From assembly GCA_019312705.1 (NCBI GenBank), contig JAFDCW010000460.1, positions 1-6,468 of the forward strand: 6,468 nt of DNA, written 5' to 3'. The notes under the pieces were generated by a model, which was not told the DNA's origin, searched no databases, and saw only the letters and a program-made list of their open reading frames with translations. A program made the translations under genes and the position numbers. The stretch comes from Deltaproteobacteria bacterium. Lineage in GTDB: Bacteria; Myxococcota; Polyangia; Polyangiales; B10-G4. Every line of letters starts with the position of its first letter. The first letter of the stretch is position 1. Shown piece by piece: positions 1 to 5,918 of the stretch.

Positions 1-344
1 TGCCTCGCACCGGCGGCCCCCTCGCGGTGATGCTCGCCGAACACGAAGAGGGCCGAGATCTCGTGAGCCGCGCCGCGGCTGCCCTCGCCGCACCCGGCCT
101 GCCCGCGGACGCGGCCCGGGCCTTTGGCCACGCCGCCGGTGAGTTCGTGGCGCTGATGCGCCATCACATCATCAAAGAAAACCAGGTCCTCTTCGTTATC
201 GCCGAGAAGCGCATCGGGGCCGCGGCTGCGGCCGAACTCGACGCAGCCTTCGCCGACGCGGTGGCCGGGGAAGGCAAGGTTCGCCGCCGTGAGGTGACGA
301 ACCTCGAGGCCCTCGAGGCGCGGTACGTCAAAGCGGTGGCTTGA
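1..344 (+). CDS. Hemerythrin (HHE) domain protein, C-terminal part, 5' end outside window
   Basis: Likely a small cytoplasmic four-helix protein that binds a non-haem di-iron centre, a family linked to O2, NO or iron sensing and handling. The reading frame is already open at base 3 and reads PRTGGPLAVMLAEHEEGRDLV, typical of the third-helix region (GPxxVML-EHExGR). About 40 residues later comes RHHIIKENQVLF, the HxxxE iron-ligand helix (H-x-x-K-E-x-x-LF). The GTG at 27 lies inside this conserved stretch, so it is not the true start; roughly the first half of the domain is missing. The stop (342-344) lies inside the 3' end of the convergent mocA-like gene, a 17-nt tail-to-tail overlap. No functional link to the molybdenum operon is evident beyond adjacency. 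The family call is fairly secure; the ligand and role are not. Confidence 0.8.
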   Translation, partial: PRTGGPLAVMLAEHEEGRDLVSRAAAALAAPGLPADAARAFGHAAGEFVALMRHHIIKENQVLFVIAEKRIGAAAAAELDAAFADAVAGEGKVRRREVTNLEALEARYVKAVA

Positions 345-951
345 CCCCGGCCGCCGCAAGGTCGGCGGGGGTGTCCACATCGTCCAGGACTCGGGGGTCG
401 CCTACGTCCACGGTCATCGCCGGCGAGAGGCCCGTGAGCACTGGGCGGGGGCCGAGGTCGTCCGGCGCCGCGAGAAGTTCGGCGAAGACGGAGCGCGCGA
501 CGAGGTAGGGGTGGCCGCGCCGCTGTCCCGCGGCGACGCGGACGATGCGCACTGAAGATGAGCGGAAGGCCTCGAGCAGGGCAGATACGTCCCCGGCGCG
601 CACGCGCGGTTGGTCTACGAGGACCACCACCGCTCCGTCCCATGCATCGGCCACGCCGTGGCTCAGGGCGACTTTCAGCGACGAAAGCATGCCTCGGCCG
701 GGGTCGTCGTTCTGCAGGACGCGAAGGTCGTCGGTCACCGGGCTCGCCCCGTGTCTACGCACCGCCTCGCCGACCTCTTCACCGTGGGGGGGGCCGACGA
801 CCACCACGACCTGGTCGACGCCGCCTTCGGTGAGGACTCGGGTCGCCCGCCCGACGAGGGTCTCCCCGTCGATGGTGGCCAAGGCCTTCGGGCACCCGGC
901 TCGGGTTGACGCCCCGGCGGCGAGCACGATGCCGCCGACTCGTCCCCTCAC
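328..951 (-). CDS. mocA: MocA-like molybdenum cofactor cytidylyltransferase
   Basis: Predicted 207-aa cytoplasmic nucleotidyltransferase of the MobA/MocA fold. MocA transfers CMP to Mo-molybdopterin, giving the MCD cofactor used by xanthine-dehydrogenase-family enzymes. Visible motifs are the nucleotide-binding loop LAAGASTRAGCPK (residues 10-22), NDDPGRGMLSSL (81-92; GMLSSL is typical of the family), DQPRV (113-117; MocA-type DQP rather than the MobA-type DxP), RGHPYL (145-150) and a terminal VLDDVDTPADL (188-198). The chosen start is the GTG at 951-949, because VGGIVLAAG is the normal N-terminus and because it overlaps the TGA of the FAD-subunit gene in a GTGA tetranucleotide, implying translational coupling. 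The frame stays open far upstream, but that part is a GC-driven shadow. As last gene of the operon, it probably serves the enzyme encoded before it. A generic MobA-like nucleotidyltransferase is the alternative. Confidence 0.85.
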   Translation of the reverse strand: MRGRVGGIVLAAGASTRAGCPKALATIDGETLVGRATRVLTEGGVDQVVVVVGPPHGEEVGEAVRRHGASPVTDDLRVLQNDDPGRGMLSSLKVALSHGVADAWDGAVVVLVDQPRVRAGDVSALLEAFRSSSVRIVRVAAGQRRGHPYLVARSVFAELLAAPDDLGPRPVLTGLSPAMTVDVGDPRVLDDVDTPADLAAAGVKPPL

Positions 952-1802
952 CGCGACCGGTCTGCTGGCGGTCGCAGCAGGCTTGCCATGGCCCGGCGGG
1001 TCAGGACCCGGGTGAGCTTGCGGCGGTACTCGGGGTCGTAGGGCACGTTGGGAAGGGGTTTGCACTGAGCGAAGGCCGCGTCTGCGACCATAGTGGCCAC
1101 CTCGGCCTCGTCGACTCGACGGCCGATGACCGTCTCGGGCATGCGCACGCGTCGGGGTTTCGCGGCGAGGGCCCCGGCGACCACGTGGGCTGCTGCGATG
1201 TCGCCCGCGTCGTCCAGGTCGAAGCGCAGGGCCACGCTGACTAGCGGGAAGTCGATGCTGGCCCGGGGGCGCCACTTGACGTAGGCCGTGCGCCTGAGGC
1301 CGTCGGCCATTGGCACCCGCACCTCGGTGCACAGCTCTCCCGGCGTTGCACCGATGTGCCTCACACCATCGCTCGAGTAGTAGTTTTCGAGGGGAACGAT
1401 GCGCTCCCCGTCGGCGCTCACGAGGCGCAGGCTCGCGCCGAGGGCGACGAGCACCGGGACGCTGTCGGCGCTCAACGCAGCGACACACCGCTTGCCCTTG
1501 GGCACGACGTGGCAGGTGTCGCCGTCGGACTTGAGACACCCGCCGAGGGACTCACGCCAGAAGGCGCTTTGATCGACGTAGCGGCACCGGGTATCGAGGT
1601 GCACGTTGCCGCCGAGGGTAGCGCTATTGCGGATCTGCGGGCTCGCGACGCTCTCGAGGGCCTGGGCCAGGCTCGGGAAGCGCACGGCGACGTCGGGTTC
1701 GCGCCCCAGGCGAGCGAGGGTGACCCCGGCCCCGATGCGTACCATCCGGGCTTCTTCATCGACGCGTATTTCCTGCAGCTCGGCGACCCGGTGCAAGCTC
1801 AC
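948..1802 (-). CDS. FAD / [4Fe-4S] medium subunit of molybdenum hydroxylase, HcrB-like, 5' end abnormal
   Basis: FAD-binding subunit of a xanthine-dehydrogenase-family enzyme, passing electrons between FAD and the Fe-S subunit. Counting from the GTG at 1802, the protein has 284 residues. It contains SPQIRNSATLGGNVHLDTRC (about 54-73), the family's second FAD-contact region, and cysteines 73, 89, 97 and 106 in C-x15-C-x7-C-x8-C spacing. That spacing matches, from memory, the loop binding the extra [4Fe-4S] cluster in Thauera 4-hydroxybenzoyl-CoA reductase beta subunit. The C-terminal CO-dehydrogenase-flavoprotein-like domain (YVKWRPRASIDFPLVSVAL onward) looks complete. The start is the problem: homology begins upstream at about 1871 (GLLAGGTDLLPTLKRRLVAPSRLV), inside the large-subunit gene, with no ATG, GTG or TTG before it. 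GTG 1802 is only the first usable codon (TTG 1805 is next to it), and starting there drops the GGTDLL FAD loop. About 25 further N-terminal residues are absent from the DNA. It may be functionally impaired. Confidence 0.85.
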   Translation of the reverse strand: MSLHRVAELQEIRVDEEARMVRIGAGVTLARLGREPDVAVRFPSLAQALESVASPQIRNSATLGGNVHLDTRCRYVDQSAFWRESLGGCLKSDGDTCHVVPKGKRCVAALSADSVPVLVALGASLRLVSADGERIVPLENYYSSDGVRHIGATPGELCTEVRVPMADGLRRTAYVKWRPRASIDFPLVSVALRFDLDDAGDIAAAHVVAGALAAKPRRVRMPETVIGRRVDEAEVATMVADAAFAQCKPLPNVPYDPEYRRKLTRVLTRRAMASLLRPPADRSR

Positions 1803-1882
1803 CAATCGCGATGGGGCGACGAGGCGTCGCTTGAGGGTGGGCAGCAGGTCGGTGCCCCCGGCCAGGAGCCCTCTTCGAGGGC
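1799..1882 (-). other. Abnormal large/medium subunit gene junction (apparent deletion or frameshift)
   Basis: The large subunit matches its family through LPLAPEKVLAALEEG, where such proteins normally end. It then reads 22 further residues (SWPGAPTCCPPSS and on) unlike any family C-terminus before stopping at 1801-1799. Those same bases, read one nucleotide earlier (-1 frame), encode GLLAGGTDLLPTLKRRLVAPSRLV, the conserved start of the FAD domain. Thus one gene's end abuts the other's interior with no intergenic sequence, no ribosome binding site and no first ~25 codons of the FAD subunit. I infer a small deletion (about 80-110 nt), an assembly collapse, or an indel in a natural fusion. The GTGA at 1802-1799 resembles the operon's other overlaps. 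It may be chance, because any G before the large-gene TGA gives a GTG in this frame. Confidence 0.65.
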
Positions 1883-4180
1883 CGCGAGCACCTTCTCGGG
1901 CGCAAGGGGCAAGGTGCGCAGCCGAACGCCCACGGCGTCGTAGACGGCGTTGGCGATGGCCGGGATGCTCGAGTGCAGGGGGCCTTCGCCGGCTTCTTTG
2001 GCGCCGTAGGGGCCGCGGTCGTCCGGGGCCTCGACGATGAGGCTCTCGACGTGGGGCGCGTCGAGGGCCGTCGGCAGCCGGTAGTCGAGCAGGCTCGGCC
2101 CGGTGTGCAGGCCCCCGTGGTCCGGGTCGACGCGATGCACCTCGAAGAGCGCCTCGGCTGCGCCCATGTAGGTCGAGCCTTCCATCTGACCCTCGACGAG
2201 GCCCCGGCTCAGGGCCCGGCCACAGTCGTGGGCGACCCACATCTGCACCAGGTTCACCTCGCCGGTCTCGACGTCGACGTCGACCTCCGCCACGTGGGCG
2301 GTGAAGCTGTAAGCGGGAGATGCACCGATGGCGCCGCCCCGGTACTCGCCGTGGCGGTCCTTCGGCGTATTGTAGCTGCCCGTCGCCCCGAGGGACGCAT
2401 GGTCGGTCTCGGCCCATTCGAAGGCCTCGGCGATGGGCACGGTGCGCGACGGGTCCTCGCGGTCGAGGGCCGAGCGGTCCGCCAGGACTACGCGACCTCG
2501 GGGCACCTCCCAGCGCTTGGCGACGCTGTCCGTGACCAGGCGCCGGAGGGACCGCGCGGCGTCGAGGGCTGCGTTGCCCACCATGAGCGTGAGGCGCGAG
2601 CTGTAGGCGCCGAGGTCCACCGGGCAGAGGTCCGTATCTCCCGACACGACCCGCACGTCTTCGAGGTTCACCCCCAGCTCTTCGGCGGCGACGAGGCCGA
2701 GCACCGTGTCGACCCCCTGGCCAATATCCGACGCGCCGCTGAACACGGTGACCCGGCCGCTCCGGTCGAGGGCCATGTGTACCGCGGTCTGCGGCATCTC
2801 GTTCGGGTAGATGGGGTAGTTGGTACCGCTGATGTACGTACTGCCGGCGACGCCGAGGCCCCGGCCGTGGGGCAGCTTGCCGCGCCGCTCCTTCCACCGG
2901 CTCGCCTCTTCGACCTGGTCGAGGCATTCGAGGAAGCCGTTGCTGCCCACGAGGAGCTCGTTGACCGTGCGCGAGTCGGCCCCCATCGCGTTCTGTCGGC
3001 GGACCTCGATGGGGTCGAGGCCGAGAGCGACTGCGGCTTCGTCGATCTGCACCTCGAGGGCGAAGCGCGGCTGCACGCTGCCGTGACCACGCTTTGGCCC
3101 GCACGCGGGCTTGTTGGTGATGACCCGGGTGCTGTCGAAGCGATAGGCGGCCAACTGGTAAGGCGAGCAGGCGAGCTGACCGGAGTAGTAGGTCGTCACC
3201 AGGCCGAAGCTGGAGTAGGCGCCACCGTCGATGAGCGTTCGGGCGTCCAGGGCGTGCATGCGCCCGTCGGCGCTCCATCCTGAGCGAAAGTGCATCTCCA
3301 TCGGGTGGCGGCCCCGGTGGGCGTAGAAGACCTCTTCCCGCGTATAGGTCAGGGCGACGGGCTTGCCGGTCCGGAGGGCGAAGAGGGCGACGACGAACTC
3401 GAGGTCGAAGGGCTCGGACTTGCCCCCGAAGGCGCCCCCGATGGGCGGTTGGATGACGCGGATGCGGTGGGCCGGCAGGTCCAGGACCCGGGCCAGCTCG
3501 CGGTGCAGGTAGTGGGGGACCTGGGTCGCGCTCCATACCGTCAGCACGCCCGAACCGTCCACCTCGGCGAGGGCGGCGTGGGGCTCGAGGGCGGCGTGGG
3601 TCGTTCCTTCGAAGAAGTACTCGCCTTCGAGAACCAGGTCGGCCCCTTCGAGTTCTTGGTCGACGTCGCCGAAGGCGAGCTCGACCCGTTTGCTCCGGTT
3701 GCCCTTCGGCACGTGGGGGTTGATGGCCACGTCGGCGCGCAGGGCTTCGGCCGGGTCGAAGTAAGCCGGGAGGGGCTCGTAGTGCACGTCGATTTGCTCG
3801 AGGGCGGCGACGGCGACTTCTTCGGAGACGGCGGCGACGGCGGCGACCCCGTCTCCGACGTAGAGCGCCTTGTCGGGGGCGAGGGCGTGCTCGTCGCGGG
3901 TCCACGGGATGATGCCGTAGGGGACGGGGAAGTCTTTGCCGGTGAGCACGGCGACCACGCCGTCCATCGCGAGGGCTTTGGTGCTGTCGACCCCTATCAC
4001 CCGGGCGTGGGCGTGGGGGCTGCGCTTGATCCGCGCACAGAGGGTGCCGGCTCGGGCGAGGTCGGCCGTATACCGGGTGCTTCCCCGGAGCCGGTCCATG
4101 GCGCCGACTTTTCGGTGCCGCTTGCCGACCACGTGACCCTCGAAGGCGTCGTCGCGGCTCTTGCCTTCGCCGACGCTCAC
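1799..4180 (-). CDS. Molybdopterin-binding large subunit, xanthine dehydrogenase family, HcrA-like
   Basis: Catalytic subunit of a molybdenum hydroxylase or reductase, 793 aa as read. The N-terminal aldehyde-oxidase a/b-hammerhead domain includes GSTRYTADL (33-41), RSPHAHARV (53-61) and YVGDGVAAVAA (107-117). The Mo-binding domains include IGGAFGGKSE (247-256), CGPKRGHGSV (360-369), SDIGQGVDT (484-492), SSRLTLMVGNAA (527-538) and GPYGAKEAGEG (723-733), whose Glu729 matches the family's catalytic glutamate. The RGHG loop, SSRLTLMVGNA and the C-terminal GAKEAxEG resemble 4-hydroxybenzoyl-CoA reductase alpha. The CO-dehydrogenase active-site loop AYRCxFR is absent. The start is GTG 4180-4178, sharing GTGA with the small-subunit stop; the longer open frame upstream overlaps that gene and is not family sequence. 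The last 22 residues look out of frame (see the junction entry). No signal peptide is seen, so it is probably cytoplasmic. The substrate is unproven. Confidence 0.92.
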   Translation of the reverse strand: MSVGEGKSRDDAFEGHVVGKRHRKVGAMDRLRGSTRYTADLARAGTLCARIKRSPHAHARVIGVDSTKALAMDGVVAVLTGKDFPVPYGIIPWTRDEHALAPDKALYVGDGVAAVAAVSEEVAVAALEQIDVHYEPLPAYFDPAEALRADVAINPHVPKGNRSKRVELAFGDVDQELEGADLVLEGEYFFEGTTHAALEPHAALAEVDGSGVLTVWSATQVPHYLHRELARVLDLPAHRIRVIQPPIGGAFGGKSEPFDLEFVVALFALRTGKPVALTYTREEVFYAHRGRHPMEMHFRSGWSADGRMHALDARTLIDGGAYSSFGLVTTYYSGQLACSPYQLAAYRFDSTRVITNKPACGPKRGHGSVQPRFALEVQIDEAAVALGLDPIEVRRQNAMGADSRTVNELLVGSNGFLECLDQVEEASRWKERRGKLPHGRGLGVAGSTYISGTNYPIYPNEMPQTAVHMALDRSGRVTVFSGASDIGQGVDTVLGLVAAEELGVNLEDVRVVSGDTDLCPVDLGAYSSRLTLMVGNAALDAARSLRRLVTDSVAKRWEVPRGRVVLADRSALDREDPSRTVPIAEAFEWAETDHASLGATGSYNTPKDRHGEYRGGAIGASPAYSFTAHVAEVDVDVETGEVNLVQMWVAHDCGRALSRGLVEGQMEGSTYMGAAEALFEVHRVDPDHGGLHTGPSLLDYRLPTALDAPHVESLIVEAPDDRGPYGAKEAGEGPLHSSIPAIANAVYDAVGVRLRTLPLAPEKVLAALEEGSWPGAPTCCPPSSDASSPHRDW
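1868..1882. repeat. Perfect inverted repeat at the subunit junction (6-bp arms, 3-nt loop)
   Basis: On the + strand the bases read GCCCTC-TTC-GAGGGC. The arms pair perfectly and could form a short GC-rich hairpin. It sits exactly where large-subunit homology ends and FAD-subunit homology begins. Short palindromes promote deletion by replication slippage and can also cause base-calling or assembly errors. In the coding strand it is GCC CTC GAA GAG GGC (Ala-Leu-Glu-Glu-Gly), so ordinary codon use could also produce it. Confidence 0.6.
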
Positions 4181-4695
4181 GTGCCGCTGCTCCCAGATGT
4201 CATCTTGGGTGTCGTGTCTTTCGCCGTGACCTGCGAGGCATCGACCACGGCGTCGAGGATCTTCACGTAGCCGGTGCAGCGGCAGAGGTTGCCCGCGAGG
4301 GCCTGGGCCACCTCCTCGCGGTCGACTTCCCGGCCCGTGGTGCGTAGCAGGTGCTCGGCGCTCACGACGATGCCGGGCATGCAGTATCCGCACTGGGCCG
4401 CATCGTGGCGGTCGAGGGCGTCCTGGACAGGGTGGGGTTCGGCACCTCCGATCCCCTCGATGGTGCGCACCTCGCGGCCCTCGGCCTGGATCGCGAGGAC
4501 CAAGCACGAAAGCACCGGCTCGCCGTCGAGCTGCACGGTACACACACCGCAATCCCCGGTGTCGCAACCCTGCTTGGTGCCCGTGAGGTCCAGCCGATCA
4601 CGGAGCACGTCCAGGAGCGTATGGTACGGTTTGACCGCGACCTCCACGGCGGCATCGTTGACGCGCATGGAGAGGAGCACGCTCTGGCCACTCAT
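4177..4695 (-). CDS. [2Fe-2S] small subunit of molybdenum hydroxylase, HcrC-like
   Basis: Iron-sulfur electron-transfer subunit, 172 aa, of usual family length (about 150-175). The N-terminal plant-ferredoxin-type [2Fe-2S] domain has Cys44, 49, 52 and 64 in C-x4-C-x2-C-x11-C (within GCDTGDCGVC). The C-terminal helical [2Fe-2S] domain has QCGYCMPG with Cys102 and 105, then NLCRCTGY with Cys138 and 140. Both clusters are therefore complete. They would link the Mo centre of the large subunit to FAD on the medium subunit. The ATG at 4695 is preceded by a strong Shine-Dalgarno AGGAGG, 5 nt away, the best ribosome binding site in the window; this is the first gene of the leftward operon. Its TGA overlaps the next gene's GTG. 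The last 20 or so residues (ASQVTAKDTTPKMTSGSSGT) are low-complexity and not part of the fold. No twin-arginine signal is present. Confidence 0.95.
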   Translation of the reverse strand: MSGQSVLLSMRVNDAAVEVAVKPYHTLLDVLRDRLDLTGTKQGCDTGDCGVCTVQLDGEPVLSCLVLAIQAEGREVRTIEGIGGAEPHPVQDALDRHDAAQCGYCMPGIVVSAEHLLRTTGREVDREEVAQALAGNLCRCTGYVKILDAVVDASQVTAKDTTPKMTSGSSGT

Positions 4696-4742
4696 CTCGC
4701 CCTCCTAACCTCGTTGCAGCTGTTTCGATTGATCTGACTCAA
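4696..4742. promoter_or_regulatory. 47-bp divergent intergenic region
   Basis: This gap separates the start codons of the leftward Mo-hydroxylase operon and the rightward DRE-TIM gene, so promoters for both should lie in or next to it. Apart from the Shine-Dalgarno on the minus strand, I see only CAGCTG within an otherwise imperfect dyad and weak -35-like hexamers (TTGCAG on +, TTGAGT on -) without convincing -10 partners. There is no copy of the GCATACTC half-site found near tetR. Shared control is plausible from the layout but not demonstrated by a motif. Confidence 0.4.
4701..4706 (-). promoter_or_regulatory. Strong Shine-Dalgarno site for the Mo-hydroxylase operon
   Basis: Read on the minus strand the bases are AGGAGG, followed by GCGAG and then the ATG of the small-subunit gene. 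The core and 5-nt spacing are near-ideal. It fixes the start of the first operon gene, whereas the downstream genes appear to rely on GTGA coupling. Confidence 0.8.
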
Positions 4743-5795
4743 ATGCCAACACCCCTTGGACTCTACGTTGAATCCGTGAATCCGCGCGACCTCGAAGGCC
4801 AATTGCCCCCGGAGCCGCCCGTCGATGTGCGGGACCTCACCCCCGTGCTGCTGCACGACGAGACCCTCCGCGATGGCTTGCAGGCTCCGTCCGGCCATGA
4901 CGCGACGATCGAGGACAAGCTCGAGTTTCTCCATCTGCTCGACCAAATCGGGGTCGACTCGATCAACGTCGGGCTGCCCGCGGCGGGGCCCCGCGCGGTC
5001 GCCGATTCCGCCCGCCTCGCCCGCGAGATCAGCGACCAGGGTCTGGGCATTCGTCCCGGTTGCGCGGGTCGCACGGTGATTCGCGACGTCGCCCTGATCG
5101 CTGAAGTGAGCCAGCGCGCAGGCATTCCGGTGGAGGTCATGACCTTCATCGGCAGTTCGCCCATTCGCCGGTACGTCGAAGGGTGGACCCTCGACTTCGT
5201 TCGCAAGCAGTCCCGCGACGCGATCCGCCTCGGCGTCGCCGAGGGGCTGCCGGTGACCTACGTGACCGAGGATACGACCCGCACCCCCCCCGAAGTGCTG
5301 CGCGATCTCTTCGTCGCCGCAATCGACGAGGGGGCGACGCGCCTCTGCCTCTGCGACACGGCCGGCCACGCCACGCCCCACGGCACCAAGAAGTTGGTCG
5401 AGTTCGCCCGGTCGGTCGTGGCGGAGACCGGCGCGGACGTGGGCCTCGATTGGCACGGTCACGATGACCGGGGCCTCTCCCTCGCCAACGCCCTCGCCGC
5501 CGCCGAGGCGGGCGTCGACCGGGTCCATGGCTGCGTGCTCGGTATCGGTGAGCGGGTCGGCAATACCCCCCTCGAGATGATGATCGCCCACCTCGACGCG
5601 CGGGTCCTCGCCTCTACCGAGCGCGACATTTCGCGCCTCGGCGACCTGTGTCGTTGCGCCTCGCGCGCCCTCGATCGCCCCATTCCACCCACCCACCCGC
5701 TCTTCTTCGAGCACGCATCGCGGGAGGCCGGGGCGCCCCCGGGAACCTTCGTGGGTGGTCTCTCTCCCTGGTCCCAGATGCCGATCGTCGACTGA
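4743..5795 (+). CDS. DRE-TIM metallolyase family protein (isopropylmalate/homocitrate synthase-like)
   Basis: A 350-aa TIM-barrel enzyme expected to make or break C-C bonds in Claisen-type chemistry using a divalent metal. Motifs are HDETLRDGLQ (residues 38-47, the DRE-TIM Arg43-Asp44 signature), YVTEDTTRTPPE (173-184), LCDTAGHATP (203-212), WHGHDDRG (237-244, the HxH metal ligands His238 and His240) and GIGERVGNTPLE (267-278), whose GIGERxGN is typical of isopropylmalate and homocitrate synthases rather than HMG-CoA lyases. It has only about 70 residues after that motif and lacks the C-terminal leucine-regulatory domain, so a leucine-pathway LeuA is doubtful; a NifV-like, citramalate-type or catabolic aldolase is possible. 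The first 30 residues are a Pro-rich non-domain leader. ATG 4743 has no clear Shine-Dalgarno, and GTG 4776 or 4827 is an alternative start. It is divergent from the Mo-hydroxylase operon, suggesting but not proving a shared pathway. The substrate is unknown. Confidence 0.85.
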   Translation: MPTPLGLYVESVNPRDLEGQLPPEPPVDVRDLTPVLLHDETLRDGLQAPSGHDATIEDKLEFLHLLDQIGVDSINVGLPAAGPRAVADSARLAREISDQGLGIRPGCAGRTVIRDVALIAEVSQRAGIPVEVMTFIGSSPIRRYVEGWTLDFVRKQSRDAIRLGVAEGLPVTYVTEDTTRTPPEVLRDLFVAAIDEGATRLCLCDTAGHATPHGTKKLVEFARSVVAETGADVGLDWHGHDDRGLSLANALAAAEAGVDRVHGCVLGIGERVGNTPLEMMIAHLDARVLASTERDISRLGDLCRCASRALDRPIPPTHPLFFEHASREAGAPPGTFVGGLSPWSQMPIVD

Positions 5796-5802
5796 GCAAA
5801 GT

Positions 5803-5820
5803 CCGTACTCGTGAGTATGC
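5803..5820. promoter_or_regulatory. Candidate TetR operator, distal copy
   Basis: The bases CCGTACTC-GT-GAGTATGC form a dyad whose inner arms TACTC/GAGTA are perfect around a 2-bp centre. The right half-site GAGTATGC is the exact complement of GCATACTC, the left half of the copy at 5919. It begins 8 bp after the DRE-TIM stop codon. Size and symmetry fit a TetR-dimer site. No T-run follows, so it is not a normal terminator. Confidence 0.55.
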
Positions 5821-5867
5821 TCTCTTCGGGGCACCCACGCCTCCGCGAGAAAGAGCCTGCAAAACAA

Positions 5868-5889
5868 GCAGTTGACCTGGATCAACTGC
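5868..5889. repeat. Inverted repeat, 8-bp perfect arms, 6-nt centre
   Basis: Arms GCAGTTGA and TCAACTGC flank CCTGGA. It lies midway in the intergenic region, between the two candidate TetR sites, and shares no sequence with them. On the + strand no U-tract follows, so it is a poor terminator for the DRE-TIM gene. On the minus strand the stem is followed by TTGTTTT, so it could terminate leftward transcripts. A binding site for a second regulator is the other possibility. Confidence 0.45.
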
Positions 5890-5918
5890 CCCTGGACGGG
5901 CTGGGGATATGGGTTAGA

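Noticed and set aside
1973..3283. Long + strand open frame (436 codons) antisense to the large subunit
   Set aside because: It mirrors the high-GC third-position bias of the real minus-strand gene, has no recognisable domain, and the minus-strand frame has clear family motifs throughout.
1803..3905. Upstream extension of the FAD-subunit frame to 3905
   Set aside because: Beyond about 1871 the translation is Arg/Pro/Gly-rich and unlike any FAD subunit; it is the off-frame reading of the large-subunit gene.
1799..4180. Assignment as aerobic CO dehydrogenase (CoxL)
   Set aside because: The CoxL active-site loop AYRCxFR is absent; the equivalent region reads CGPKRGHGSV, and the gene order is small-large-medium rather than medium-small-large.
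3290..4270. Long + strand open frame (326 codons) antisense to the large and small subunits
   Set aside because: Gly/Asp/Val-rich shadow translation with no family resemblance; the opposite strand encodes conserved Mo-binding and Fe-S motifs.
1653..4420. Frequent 8-mer TCGAGGGC, about ten copies, considered as an iterated motif
   Set aside because: All copies I checked encode Ala-Leu-Asp/Glu in the same frame on the minus strand (GCC CTC GAN), so codon and amino-acid bias explain them.
4743..5795. HMG-CoA lyase annotation
   Set aside because: The motif GIGERVGN and the HGHDD metal site match the isopropylmalate/homocitrate synthase branch; the lyase cysteine loop (GCPxAPGAxGN) is absent.
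4692..5885. Minus-strand open frame (397 codons) antisense to the DRE-TIM gene
   Set aside because: The plus strand carries the full set of DRE-TIM catalytic motifs; the antisense frame is a composition shadow.
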